The translations under genes were made by a program, and so were the position numbers. Under the pieces are notes generated by a model. The model was given only the letters and a program-made list of their open reading frames with translations. It made no database searches and was not told where the DNA came from. DNA of 32,497 nt from Candidatus Eiseniibacteriota bacterium (GTDB taxonomy: Bacteria; Eisenbacteria; RBG-16-71-46; JAFGJU01): assembly GCA_020349905.1 (NCBI GenBank), contig CP070702.1:2147956-2180452 (forward strand), written 5' to 3'. Shown here in pieces: positions 1 through 8,350 of this stretch. How positions within the stretch are numbered: position 1 is the first letter of the stretch; every line of letters starts with the position of its first letter.

Positions 1-1951
1 GGTTCAGCATCTCCGCGTAACCTTCTTCGTGGCAGGATTCGCAGGCACGTGACACGATCTCATGGGCAGTCATATGGGAAATCTTTGTATGACATCCTCG
101 GCAATCCACCGCGCCGAACATGAGCCCCGGCTGCTCTTCTGCAGAATCCTGGCTCATGAAGCTGCCTTCGTAGAGAGCAGATTGCACGTCGTGGCAATTC
201 GCACACTTGCTGCTCGTCTGTTCGTGATGACATGAGTTGCACCCTTCGGGAGTTACACTTACTTCCTTGTGGCTTTCGCTCGAATGGCACTCTGTACACG
301 ATACGTCGTGCTCGATAAAGTGACGCCGGTGAGACAGGGAGCTTCCGAAAACCTGCACGACGCTCGGCATCTCGACTCCGACGCGACTGTGGCAGAGCCG
401 AGCGCAATAGTCCCCCCCCAGATAACTGTGCTTGCCGAGAGAGACAGGCTGTTCTCCCAATATATCCATCGCTCTGTCGAGGTTGGTGTTGGCGACGTGA
501 AGGAGCCCGGCTGCGTAGAACACGTTATGGACTCCCCGGCCTATCTCAACAAATCTAGCGTTGTGTCTTGCGTTGGCGAGAAGGCTGTCGGCCGCCCTGG
601 GCGACTTCCCGGCCTTCTTTGCGCTTTCAACGGCAGATGAAACCCTCGACAGCTTCGGCTTGAGTTCCCCGAGCATCACGTCGAACGTCTCCTGCCACAA
701 CCGCAGCAGCCCATCGTATTCCTCGCCGTGGCACTGCACACAAGCCTTCTGCGATGCACGGTAAGTGCTTCCCGTCAACTCGACTTGTTCGCGGTCGCCC
801 ATTGGCTCGGTGTGGCAGGCGATACAGTCGACCTGGGCAATAAACATGTGACTCGGGATTCCGTGGAAATCCCTACCCCCAGTTCCCATGAACATTTCCT
901 TCTGCGCGCTGTGCTTGTACTCGTGACAGATAGTGCATCCGTAGTCGAGAGGGGTCAATGTGGTCCTCACCGCATGCTTTATCTCCTCGTGGCATCGCGA
1001 GCACTCCACATTGTGGAGGGTCACGTGATTGTCATGAAGGCCCGGCATGTCCTCTATGTCTTCCAGTTTCCTGGGCTCGTTGTGACAGGCCAGGCACCGT
1101 TCCATGGGCGCTCTTCCGTCACCCTGAATGGCGTCAAGATGACAACTCTGGCACGGAACGTGTCTCTTACCAACAAACTCTTCGTGACTGAAGCTGATGC
1201 CTCCCACCTCAACTGCACCGGCCGGCGGCTCGTGGCAGGACGAACATCCCGCCAGAGGCAGCGTCTCCCTTCCCTGAACTTCTCCCTTAAAGTGGCAGAG
1301 AAAGCACGTGGTCTCCGTCACAACCATGTGCGTACCCACGACTATCTGAGAGTGACAGCTCGTGCACCTGAGCCGACGTCCTCTCCTGGGCTCGGTGAGG
1401 TGAGGCCCGTGGTCGAATATGATGCCTCGCTTGAAGGTGGTTATGCCCTCCAGCAAACGGGCCTCGTGACAGCCGCCCCTAAGACAGCTCTCGTCTTCCA
1501 CCTCGGCGTAAGGCTTCGAGCCGTAGGTGCGTGTCACGAATTTGGCAACCTGCGAGATCGCCTGGAACTTCACGCGCAGTTCGTCCCTCTTCCCCGGAGG
1601 GTAGTGGCACTCGACACATCGCACGAAATTGTGCCTCGACGTTTTCCAGGCATCGTAGTAAGGCCGCATTATGTGGCAACTATTGCAGAAGCGCGGGCTC
1701 GTGCTGTATTCGAAGAGCCCTACGAAGAGTATCAGAATAACCAGAAGCCCTAGACCGAGGAGTCGAAATAGCCTGGGCCGAATGTGAATCCTGTCCTTCT
1801 TGTCTCGCGGGAGATGTATTCCGAACCAGTGAAGGAACTTCTGCCATCCCGTGGTGGGGCGAACGTCCTCGTCCTGCCTTCCGAGCAGAAACCGCTTGAT
1901 CGCCCGGCCGAAGCCCGACAGTGCATCAGCGAACTTGCGTGTCCTCTCCAT
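1..1951 (-). CDS. NapC/NirT-anchored multiheme cytochrome c, 3' end outside window
   Basis: The minus-strand frame is open from about 2134 down through position 1, so the C-terminus lies beyond the left edge. About 650 residues are visible. A basic N-terminus is followed by one membrane segment (about residues 60-80) and then FCNSCHIMRPYYDAW and RCVECHYPPG, the quinol-facing start typical of NapC/NirT/NrfH proteins. I count 16 CXXCH motifs plus two expanded ones: CLRGGCH (CX4CH, near 1456-1476) and CARLCH (CX3CH, 389-406). A stretch reading GRGVHN..YAAGLL is typical of large cytochrome c families. Likely role: a membrane-anchored periplasmic conduit taking electrons from quinol. Its divergent partner is a 19-heme cytochrome c/b fusion. 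The ATG at 1951 is chosen because the family's membrane anchor follows; GTG at 1954 is also possible. The shine-dalgarno is weak. The terminal acceptor cannot be told. Confidence 0.88.
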   Translation of the reverse strand, partial: MERTRKFADALSGFGRAIKRFLLGRQDEDVRPTTGWQKFLHWFGIHLPRDKKDRIHIRPRLFRLLGLGLLVILILFVGLFEYSTSPRFCNSCHIMRPYYDAWKTSRHNFVRCVECHYPPGKRDELRVKFQAISQVAKFVTRTYGSKPYAEVEDESCLRGGCHEARLLEGITTFKRGIIFDHGPHLTEPRRGRRLRCTSCHSQIVVGTHMVVTETTCFLCHFKGEVQGRETLPLAGCSSCHEPPAGAVEVGGISFSHEEFVGKRHVPCQSCHLDAIQGDGRAPMERCLACHNEPRKLEDIEDMPGLHDNHVTLHNVECSRCHEEIKHAVRTTLTPLDYGCTICHEYKHSAQKEMFMGTGGRDFHGIPSHMFIAQVDCIACHTEPMGDREQVELTGSTYRASQKACVQCHGEEYDGLLRLWQETFDVMLGELKPKLSRVSSAVESAKKAGKSPRAADSLLANARHNARFVEIGRGVHNVFYAAGLLHVANTNLDRAMDILGEQPVSLGKHSYLGGDYCARLCHSRVGVEMPSVVQVFGSSLSHRRHFIEHDVSCTECHSSESHKEVSVTPEGCNSCHHEQTSSKCANCHDVQSALYEGSFMSQDSAEEQPGLMFGAVDCRGCHTKISHMTAHEIVSRACESCHEEGYAEMLN

Positions 1952-2432
1952 CACACCTCGTCTCGTCCACACTTCGTAGAGGGACCAGGAAAACGCATGG
2001 TCTGCCAGCTCAGGCCCCAGGTCTCTGCGACGACTGGGATGCACTGTTGCTCGATGTGGGAGGCCGGTAGCGCTTATCCTGGCTTGTTCTCTCGGGCAAG
2101 GTAAAGGAGGAGGGATCTTTCCCCTGGATTCAGGTTATAGGAAAACACTCCGGGCGTCAAGACAGAAGCTGGTCTCGCGTGACTGTGCTGTATTTAGATG
2201 TTGATACCGCGAGCTATAAGTGCAATAATTGATTCAAAGGATTCCTCCGAACCGGTTGTCTGCCGACATGAGGTCTCCGGTTTAGAGGGTCTTCAGAGAC
2301 TCATGAAGTGAAGCCCCTGACCCCTCCTCCTGTTTCCTTGTAATAAGCAAAATCTTGGGTACCTGTCTGTGGTAGACTCGCGGCCGAATGGATAGTGATG
2401 TCCCTTGTCCTCGCGGCGCCCTGGAGAACTTG
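1952..2432. other. divergent intergenic region between two giant cytochrome genes
   Basis: About 480 nt without a convincing gene. The NapC-type gene's frame stays open to 2134, but nothing there looks like protein, and the NapC-type anchor begins downstream. It holds the minus-strand promoter candidate at 2134-2160 and an AT-richer patch at 2190-2245. A weak plus-strand promoter-like pair lies in that patch: TTTAGA at 2193 and TATAAG at 2215, 16 bp apart. I found no clear FNR box or sigma-54 (-24/-12) site. Expression control of both cytochromes probably lies here. Confidence 0.5.
2134..2160 (-). promoter_or_regulatory. candidate sigma-70 promoter for the NapC-type cytochrome
   Basis: On the minus strand TTGACG (2155-2160) and TATAAC (2134-2139) are separated by 15 bp. 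Each hexamer matches 5 of 6 consensus bases, but the spacer is short. Use of this promoter would leave an untranslated leader of roughly 175 nt before the ATG at 1951. This is sequence inspection only. Confidence 0.35.
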
Positions 2433-5210
2433 ATGGTTAGACTTGCCTCTGTTCTGGCAATGCTGTTGTTTTTTTCGGTCCCGTACGGCTCACTGGCCTC
2501 AGAAAACGAGCCGTGCCTGCAGTGTCATTCAGATCCGGATCTCGCTACGAAGCGGGGAGCAGCCAGCGTTTCTCTATACGTTGACGCCCGCGTCTTCTCC
2601 AATTCTGTTCACAGAGGTCTGTCATGCGTTCAGTGCCACGCGGACGCAGACCCGGACGATCTCCCACATCCGGAGAGGCTAAACCCTGTATACTGCGGGA
2701 CCTGCCACGACGAGGTTCAGCTCCAGTTTGAGTCCGGCATTCACGGGCAGGCTTTACACAGAAAAGCCATCTACGCTCCCACCTGCAAGGAATGCCACGG
2801 CAAACACGACATTACGCCGTCGACCGACCCCGCTTCTCGTACCTTCAAGATGAATATCCCTTTCCTCTGCGGCAAGTGCCACCGGGAAGGCGCCCCTGTG
2901 GCGAGGGTCTACAACATATCCGAGCACAACATCATTGAGAATTACAGCCAGAGCATTCACGGAGAGGGACTGTTCAAGAAGGGGCTAGCTGTCACTGCAA
3001 CCTGCACCGATTGCCACGGCAGCCACCTGATTCTTCCTCACAGCAATGCCAAGTCGTCCATCTCAAGGCGTAACATATCTGCAACGTGCATGAAGTGTCA
3101 CTCGAGGATTGAAGAGGTCCATCTCAAGGTCATTCGCGGCGAGCTGTGGGAGGCCGAACCTGGCGCAATACCTGCCTGCACGGACTGTCACCTCCCGCAC
3201 AAGGTGCGCAAGGAGTCCATGGCCATTAACGTCTCGGATCGAGCATGCCTGAAGTGCCACGAAACCGATGACGTACACAAAGTAGTCGATGGAAAGAGGG
3301 TCAGCCTAACGGTGGGAAAGGACGACCTGTCCGGCTCTGTTCACAGAAACATCCCCTGTGTAAAGTGCCACGCCGACATCGATCCCAGATTGAAACGTCC
3401 CTGTGAGCCCGCGGACCGCGTCGATTGTTCAAATTGTCACGCCAAGATCGGCGAAGAGTACATCATCAGCGGGCACGGCCAGCACTTTCTGGAGGGACAC
3501 AAGGAAGTCCCCTACTGCACAACGTGTCACGGTGATCACGGGACCCTTTCGCATTTCGACGACACGGCTCCTACTTTTCGTAGTTCGATACCGGCTCTTT
3601 GTGGCGACTGCCATCGTGAGGACGGAAAGGCAGCGCGTGTGGGAGATCTGTCAGAGATAGATGCGTACTTCGACTACTCCACGAGCGTTCACGGCCGAGG
3701 GCTCACGGAGAAGGGGCTCCTGCCCAGCGCCGTGTGCACGGACTGTCACAATTCCCACATGGTAGCCAAGCACACTGACGAGCGGTCTTCGGTTCACAGG
3801 CGGAACATTCCGGCCACCTGTGCGTCGTGTCACCGCGGCATCTACAAGCAATATGTGAAGAGCGTCCATTTCTCCACGGACGAACGCAAGATGGCGGAAT
3901 TGCCCACGTGCACGGAATGCCACTCGTCCCATCTCATCGCCGAAGTGGAACGCGACAAGTTCATGACCGAGGTGACGGACCAGTGCGGCTCGTGTCACAA
4001 GGAGCTGGCCGAGACATACCTGGATACTATGCACGGAAAGGCGTACCACCTGGGCTATCTCAAGGCCGCCAAGTGTTCTGATTGTCACGGTGCGCATTCC
4101 ATCCTGGGGGTGAACGACCCCGGCTCCAGCGTAGGCTTCAGGCACGTCGTCGATACCTGCAAGAAGTGCCACGAGGACGCCAATCGTCGTTTCACGGGTT
4201 ACTTGACACACGCCACGCATCATGACCGCGTGAAATACCCGATTCTCCATACTACGTACTGGGCCATGACGCTGCTTCTCGTGGGAGTGTTCAGCTTTTT
4301 TGGAGTACATACGCTTCTGTGGCTACCTCGTTCCTTCAAACACCTGAGGGAACGAGAGAAGCAGAGGAAGGGCCATCACGAGAGATACTTCATAAAACGA
4401 TTCACGACTTCGCAGCGCGTCACACACATCTTCGTGATCGTGAGCTTCATGTCCCTGGCCTTAACGGGAATGATGCTCAAGTTTTCGTCCATGCCCTGGG
4501 CCGAGTTCATCGCGGACATGCTTGGGGGAGTCGTGGTCGCGGGAGCGATTCATCGGATCGCCGCGGTCACCACGTTTGGCTACTTCATCTATCACATTTT
4601 TGCCCTGGCCAAGGAAAAACGACGGCGAAGACTTACTTGGCGCGAGTTCATCTTTCAAAAGAACTCGCTGCTTCCCAACAAGCAGGACTTCATAGACTTT
4701 GCAGCCACCCTAAGGTGGTTCCTGGGAAGAGGGCCCCGACCCGAATACGGCCGTTGGACGTACTGGGAGAAGTTCGACTACTTTGCAGTTTTCTGGGGTG
4801 TGGCAGTCATCGGCGCCTCCGGTCTCATGCTATGGTTTCCCGAGTTCTTTACGAGGTTCGTGCCGGGCGTGCTGATTAACGTTGCCACCATCGTTCACAG
4901 CGATGAAGCTCTGCTTGCGGTGGGCTTCATCTTCACCATTCACTTCTTCAACACACACCTGCGCCCCGAGGCGTTCCCTATGGACAAGGTCATATTCACG
5001 GGGATAGTACCGCTGGACGAGTACAAGGCCGACAGGCCGCGAGAATACGAAGAGCTGAAGGACAGCGGGGAGCTGCGTAAGCGGGTGGTGATGAAGAGCC
5101 TTCCTCCACGATGGGAAAAGGCCATCTACGCGTTCGGCCTCACTTTTCTGGGAACTGGAATCTTGCTTATCGGACTAATCATATACTCTGTTCTCTTCGG
5201 CTACAAATAG
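2433..5210 (+). CDS. 19-heme cytochrome c fused to b-type membrane domain (CbcL-like)
   Basis: 925 residues from ATG 2433, chosen over ATG 2388 because a GGAG lies 6 nt upstream and a clean signal peptide (MVRLASVLAMLLFFSVPYG) starts there. Residues about 25-590 carry 19 CXXCH motifs in a repeated order: hemes 1-8 match hemes 9-16, and hemes 17-19 match hemes 3-5. Residues about 600-925 hold some six hydrophobic segments with His residues (for example VTHIF, GAIHR, FTIHFF) of the HydC/FdnI diheme b type. In Geobacter, CbcL has this c-plus-b architecture and moves electrons from menaquinol to the periplasm during metal respiration. That role is inferred here by architecture only. The gene is divergent from the NapC-type cytochrome and convergent with ccsA, which ends 63 nt away. 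Direction of electron flow is unknown; a quinone-reducing role is also possible. Confidence 0.9.
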   Translation: MVRLASVLAMLLFFSVPYGSLASENEPCLQCHSDPDLATKRGAASVSLYVDARVFSNSVHRGLSCVQCHADADPDDLPHPERLNPVYCGTCHDEVQLQFESGIHGQALHRKAIYAPTCKECHGKHDITPSTDPASRTFKMNIPFLCGKCHREGAPVARVYNISEHNIIENYSQSIHGEGLFKKGLAVTATCTDCHGSHLILPHSNAKSSISRRNISATCMKCHSRIEEVHLKVIRGELWEAEPGAIPACTDCHLPHKVRKESMAINVSDRACLKCHETDDVHKVVDGKRVSLTVGKDDLSGSVHRNIPCVKCHADIDPRLKRPCEPADRVDCSNCHAKIGEEYIISGHGQHFLEGHKEVPYCTTCHGDHGTLSHFDDTAPTFRSSIPALCGDCHREDGKAARVGDLSEIDAYFDYSTSVHGRGLTEKGLLPSAVCTDCHNSHMVAKHTDERSSVHRRNIPATCASCHRGIYKQYVKSVHFSTDERKMAELPTCTECHSSHLIAEVERDKFMTEVTDQCGSCHKELAETYLDTMHGKAYHLGYLKAAKCSDCHGAHSILGVNDPGSSVGFRHVVDTCKKCHEDANRRFTGYLTHATHHDRVKYPILHTTYWAMTLLLVGVFSFFGVHTLLWLPRSFKHLREREKQRKGHHERYFIKRFTTSQRVTHIFVIVSFMSLALTGMMLKFSSMPWAEFIADMLGGVVVAGAIHRIAAVTTFGYFIYHIFALAKEKRRRRLTWREFIFQKNSLLPNKQDFIDFAATLRWFLGRGPRPEYGRWTYWEKFDYFAVFWGVAVIGASGLMLWFPEFFTRFVPGVLINVATIVHSDEALLAVGFIFTIHFFNTHLRPEAFPMDKVIFTGIVPLDEYKADRPREYEELKDSGELRKRVVMKSLPPRWEKAIYAFGLTFLGTGILLIGLIIYSVLFGYK
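2511..4180 (+). repeat. in-gene octaheme repeats (8 + 8 + 3 hemes)
   Basis: Unit 1 runs from CLQCHSDPD (about 2514) to CTDCHLPH (about 3195). Unit 2 runs from CLKCHETDD (about 3246) to CTECHSSH (about 3921). A partial third unit runs from CGSCHKEL (about 3984) to CKKCHED (about 4175). Matching pairs include SVHRGLSCVQCHADADP with SVHRNIPCVKCHADIDP, and FLCGKCHREGAPVARV with ALCGDCHREDGKAARV. The match is at protein level; the DNA has diverged, so the duplication is old. Confidence 0.8.
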
Positions 5211-5273
5211 CTTCGACACTGGTTTTCAAGAGAAGCCGTTCCCATCAGAACCTCTTCCGCAAGAAAGAGCTTC

Positions 5274-6074
5274 TTACGCGTACGTGTGAAGCCCTCCAAG
5301 GAAGAGATTGCCGAGGAAGGACAATATGGCCGCAGAGAATCCCAAAATGGATAGTATCGCTGCCCTCTTTCCTCTCCAGCCGGCCGTAATTCGTGCGTGC
5401 AGGTACGCGGAGTAAATAAGCCAAATTACGAGCGAACCAACCTCTTTGGGATCCCAACCCCAAGGTGCACCCCACGCTTTCCAAGCCCAGATGGCCCCAG
5501 CGAACAGCGCCCCCAGAGTGAAAAGCGGATACCCGATCACTATCGCCCTGTAAGTCAGGTCATCCAGCGATTCAAGCGAAGGAAGCCATTTGGCTCCACG
5601 CATCTTGAACAGGTACATCACGCTGCTCGCAAAGGCCACCGCGAATGCGCCTTCGCCGATGACGGCCAGCGTGACGTGTATCTGTAGCCAGTAGCTCTGC
5701 AGGGCGGGCACAAGCTGGCTCTCCATGTCCTTGGGAAATAGAGAAGCGACGACGATAACAGCGAATGCCACAGGTGCAACGAAGACCCCTATGTTCTCGG
5801 CCTTACGTCTTAACTGGAGTACGAGATAACTGAGGACGGTCGCCCAAGCCAGGCAAGAGGCATATTCGTACATTCCCGTGAAAGGAGGGTGTCCTGTGGC
5901 TATGGTACGCACTACTAAAGCAACAGAGTGGAAGCCAAAACCGGTGGCCAGGGTCACCAGCGCAACTCTCTCCAGCCATCTCCTGGATAATGCGACGTTG
6001 GCGGCATAAAGTATTGTGGCTCCTAGATAGGCGAAAAGAGACACCCAAAAGAAAGGTACGTCACTCCCTGGCAC
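5274..6074 (-). CDS. ccsA: cytochrome c biogenesis protein CcsA (System II heme handling)
   Basis: Integral membrane protein of the CcsA/ResC/HemX-like family, which with ResB (Ccs1) moves heme across the membrane and attaches it to apocytochromes c. The tryptophan-rich WWD signature is clear (AWKAWGAPWGWDPKE), followed by SLVIWLIYSAYLHAR. Conserved His residues flank it. The start is taken as GTG 6074 because AAGGAG lies 6 nt upstream and the protein then opens directly with its first membrane segment. A GTG at 6137 would add 21 hydrophilic residues and has no ribosome site. The gene overlaps the end of resB by 14 nt, so the two are translationally coupled. About 267 residues. A second family member lies at 22502-23326. 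Confidence 0.9.
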   Translation of the reverse strand: MPGSDVPFFWVSLFAYLGATILYAANVALSRRWLERVALVTLATGFGFHSVALVVRTIATGHPPFTGMYEYASCLAWATVLSYLVLQLRRKAENIGVFVAPVAFAVIVVASLFPKDMESQLVPALQSYWLQIHVTLAVIGEGAFAVAFASSVMYLFKMRGAKWLPSLESLDDLTYRAIVIGYPLFTLGALFAGAIWAWKAWGAPWGWDPKEVGSLVIWLIYSAYLHARITAGWRGKRAAILSILGFSAAILSFLGNLFLGGLHTYA

Positions 6075-7500
6075 TTCCTTCTCCTTTCCCACGTGTTTCT
6101 GCGGTCGCAGCGAATTTGTAGAGGCCGTCGATTTCACGCTTCAAAGTGAAAGGATCCTTTCTGGAGACGCCTGCCATCCTAAGCTCGGAGCGCCCCTTAC
6201 CTGTCTCCAGAACCTTCACCCAGATCTTCTTGTAGGGCACAAAGAAAGAGAGGAATATGCCGATGCTCGCAATCCCAAAGCCCGTAAACATCAGGGCCAC
6301 CCCGGGATTTGCGGCCACATCAATGCCGGTGTAGAAAGCTGGATAGTAGTCGAAGAAATGAAAACGACCCAACTCACCCGACCCCGAGTGAACGTCCATT
6401 CCCTTCACCAGCCATCCGGCAGCTACCACGGCGCCCCCGCGCGACACCTCCAATCTGATTGCCGGAAGTCTCGGCTCGAGGGAGCGACTTCTGACTTCTC
6501 CGGTCGCAAGGTCCTTGACGAAGTGGGGAACATAATCTGTCACCTCTGCCTCAACCTCTGTATCAGGTATCTGTTTCCGGACTCTGAACGGCAGGTCAAT
6601 AATAGTGCGAGTGCCTTCCTCACCGGCAAAGACGATTCTTGCCTCCTTGACTTTGGTAGGGTCTTCGCCATAACTGGCCTGATAGAAGCTGATGCCGTTG
6701 TAGGTGAGAGGATGGTTCACCTCTATCACCTTCGTAAGAACTTCCCTTTCGCCATCGAGAACCGTCAGGGTCGATTTGTAGTCACGTATCTTGCCGTCCT
6801 CGGTAGTCTCTATCACGAAATCGTCGGCTCTGATGCTGAAGCCCGCGCCGGGCTTTATCTCGTTCAAGTCAAAGGACTCTCCCATGTTCAACGGCCTCTG
6901 GATTCTGTAACCCATTGTCCCGTTGACTATTCCGGCCACAAGCACGAGGATGACGGCAAGGTGAGTCACCAGGAAGCCAATCCGCGAGACGCCTCCCTTC
7001 TGACCCACTGTCAGCTTCGCCTGTCCGACCTCAGAACTGTTAACTGAAAAACCCTTCGCCCTAAGACGTTTACCTATAAGGTCATTGAGATTCGATACCT
7101 CGAGCGGTACCTCTGCAGTGCGTGCGGTGCGAAGCAGCCCGTGGTCCTCAGCGAGAGGTCTGGAAAATGCCTGACTGAAGCTAAACTTCACTCGCTTCAA
7201 TGAACAGAGGACGAGATTGACACACGTGAGGCATATCAACAGCAGATACCACCACACGCGATAAACCGAGCCCAATCCTGAAGACAAGATGAAACGTCCC
7301 CAGAATTCGCCGTAGCGAGACAAATACTGTTCCTGAGGAGCATTCTGGAGAACGAACATCCCCAGGAGAGAAACACATCCTACAGTCAGCAGCAGGAAGA
7401 GTCCAAACTTTGCGGAACTAAGAAACGAGTAGACGGACATCCAGATCGATCCCTGCTTTTCGTTTGAGGGAGTTCCCTCCTGGGGTAAGTTCATTTCCAT
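6061..7500 (-). CDS. resB: ResB/Ccs1 cytochrome c biogenesis protein
   Basis: 479 residues, normal for the ResB family. Membrane segments lie near the N-terminus (FGLFLLLTVGCVSLLGMFVL, then WWYLLLICLTCVNLVLCS), then a third at about residues 170-190. A large extracytoplasmic domain follows, with NHPLTYNGISFYQASYG typical of ResB, and a last membrane segment near residue 415 (ALMFTGFGIASIGIFLSFF). ResB holds or chaperones apocytochrome and works with CcsA, encoded immediately downstream with overlapping ends. The gene sits 9 nt downstream of a tetraheme cytochrome, so the operon supplies both a substrate and the ligation machinery. An AGGAAG about 5 nt before the ATG supports the start. Confidence 0.93.
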   Translation of the reverse strand: MEMNLPQEGTPSNEKQGSIWMSVYSFLSSAKFGLFLLLTVGCVSLLGMFVLQNAPQEQYLSRYGEFWGRFILSSGLGSVYRVWWYLLLICLTCVNLVLCSLKRVKFSFSQAFSRPLAEDHGLLRTARTAEVPLEVSNLNDLIGKRLRAKGFSVNSSEVGQAKLTVGQKGGVSRIGFLVTHLAVILVLVAGIVNGTMGYRIQRPLNMGESFDLNEIKPGAGFSIRADDFVIETTEDGKIRDYKSTLTVLDGEREVLTKVIEVNHPLTYNGISFYQASYGEDPTKVKEARIVFAGEEGTRTIIDLPFRVRKQIPDTEVEAEVTDYVPHFVKDLATGEVRSRSLEPRLPAIRLEVSRGGAVVAAGWLVKGMDVHSGSGELGRFHFFDYYPAFYTGIDVAANPGVALMFTGFGIASIGIFLSFFVPYKKIWVKVLETGKGRSELRMAGVSRKDPFTLKREIDGLYKFAATAETRGKGEGSARE

Positions 7501-7509
7501 CAGATCTTC

Positions 7510-8106
7510 CTACTTCTCAGTCTTCTTCTCTACCTTGTGCACGCCCTTAGCCACGTACTCCTTGAAGTCAAACCCCTTAAACGTGGGGCTCTTCTTGTTG
7601 TGGCATCCGATGCACACGGCCTCATCCACGGGGCTCACGAGACCGGCCTTGACTGACTGTTCATGGTCCTTCATGACCGACATTTTCATGTAGTCAGCAC
7701 CCGCGCCGTGGCATGCCTCACACTGCACGCCTTTGAGATCGGGTTTGTCCTTGCCTGTCTCGTAGCCGCCGTCGCCAAAACCGGTCGTGTGACACTTCAA
7801 GCACTCGGCGTTCTTGTCCTCCTTCTTCTCGACATTCAAAAGGTCAAAGGCTTTGGCATGCTGGCTGCCTTCCCATGCCTTGAAGTACGGCATGTGACAC
7901 ATCTTACATTTACCGACTCCGACATAGGCATGCTTAACGGCTTCGGTCGTGTCCTTCGACGCCTTTGTAGACTCGGCGCATGTCTCTTTCGCCTTCTCCT
8001 TGGTTGTCTCTTCCGCTGTCCCGTCAAAGTACAGCAGCACCGAAAGGCAAAGCGCAACTGCGCAGAGAGCCACCACGATCGGTGTCTTGCCTAACAGAGT
8101 TCTCAT
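7510..8106 (-). CDS. tetraheme c554-type cytochrome
   Basis: 198 residues with an N-terminal signal or anchor segment (VVALCAVALCLSVLLYF), a Lys/Glu/Thr-rich linker (about residues 30-58), then four CXXCH motifs: CKMCH, CLKCH, CEACH and CIGCH. The spacing and the phrases VGVGKCKMCHMPYFKAWEGS and GVQCEACHGAGADYM fit the cytochrome c554 family, periplasmic electron carriers usually of four hemes. The signal segment lacks an obvious cleavage site, so the protein may stay membrane-tethered. First gene of the resB-ccsA operon, with a good promoter at 8246-8274. The redox partner is not shown by the sequence; the nearby giant cytochromes are candidates. Confidence 0.88.
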   Translation of the reverse strand: MRTLLGKTPIVVALCAVALCLSVLLYFDGTAEETTKEKAKETCAESTKASKDTTEAVKHAYVGVGKCKMCHMPYFKAWEGSQHAKAFDLLNVEKKEDKNAECLKCHTTGFGDGGYETGKDKPDLKGVQCEACHGAGADYMKMSVMKDHEQSVKAGLVSPVDEAVCIGCHNKKSPTFKGFDFKEYVAKGVHKVEKKTEK

Positions 8107-8245
8107 CTACAAGTCACCCCCTTTCAACATGTTGTCTTGATTTGGGTTATCTGAAGATGCGCCTTCTGCGCACCACGTCGCGGCGATCGGGCTTGACGCA
8201 AAACCCGCTCCGTCTCCCCCGGTCAAAATGGCCTGCATTCAGCAT

Positions 8246-8274
8246 ATTCTAGAAGACCCGTTCCCATATAACAA
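8246..8274 (-). promoter_or_regulatory. sigma-70-type promoter of the c554-resB-ccsA operon
   Basis: On the minus strand TTGTTA (8269-8274) and TAGAAT (8246-8251) are separated by exactly 17 bp. The -10 element matches 5 of 6 bases and the -35 element 4 of 6. It lies about 130 nt upstream of the tetraheme cytochrome start, with no gene between. No sigma-54 -24/-12 element of comparable quality was seen here. Confidence 0.5.
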
Positions 8275-8350
8275 GAGCTTTCAACGCGAGTCCTCACGCA
8301 CCTCGGGGCCAACGAGTGCCCGGATGATGGTTGCCGTTCAAAAGAGTCCT

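Noticed and set aside
728-1753. 341-residue plus-strand open frame
   Set aside because: It is antisense to the NapC-type cytochrome, whose heme motifs recur in the minus frame; the plus translation has no recognisable family features.
3651-4310. 219-residue minus-strand open frame inside the 19-heme cytochrome gene
   Set aside because: Antisense to a run of CXXCH motifs; no domain signal of its own.
5211-5273. Intrinsic terminator between the convergent 19-heme cytochrome and ccsA genes
   Set aside because: Only a short imperfect stem with a GCAA loop is present and no T-tract follows on either strand.
8294-8325. Sigma-54 -24/-12 site upstream of the tetraheme cytochrome (minus strand CGGGCACTCGTTGGC)
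   Set aside because: GG and GC are spaced correctly, but most other consensus positions mismatch, and a better sigma-70-type promoter lies downstream of it.
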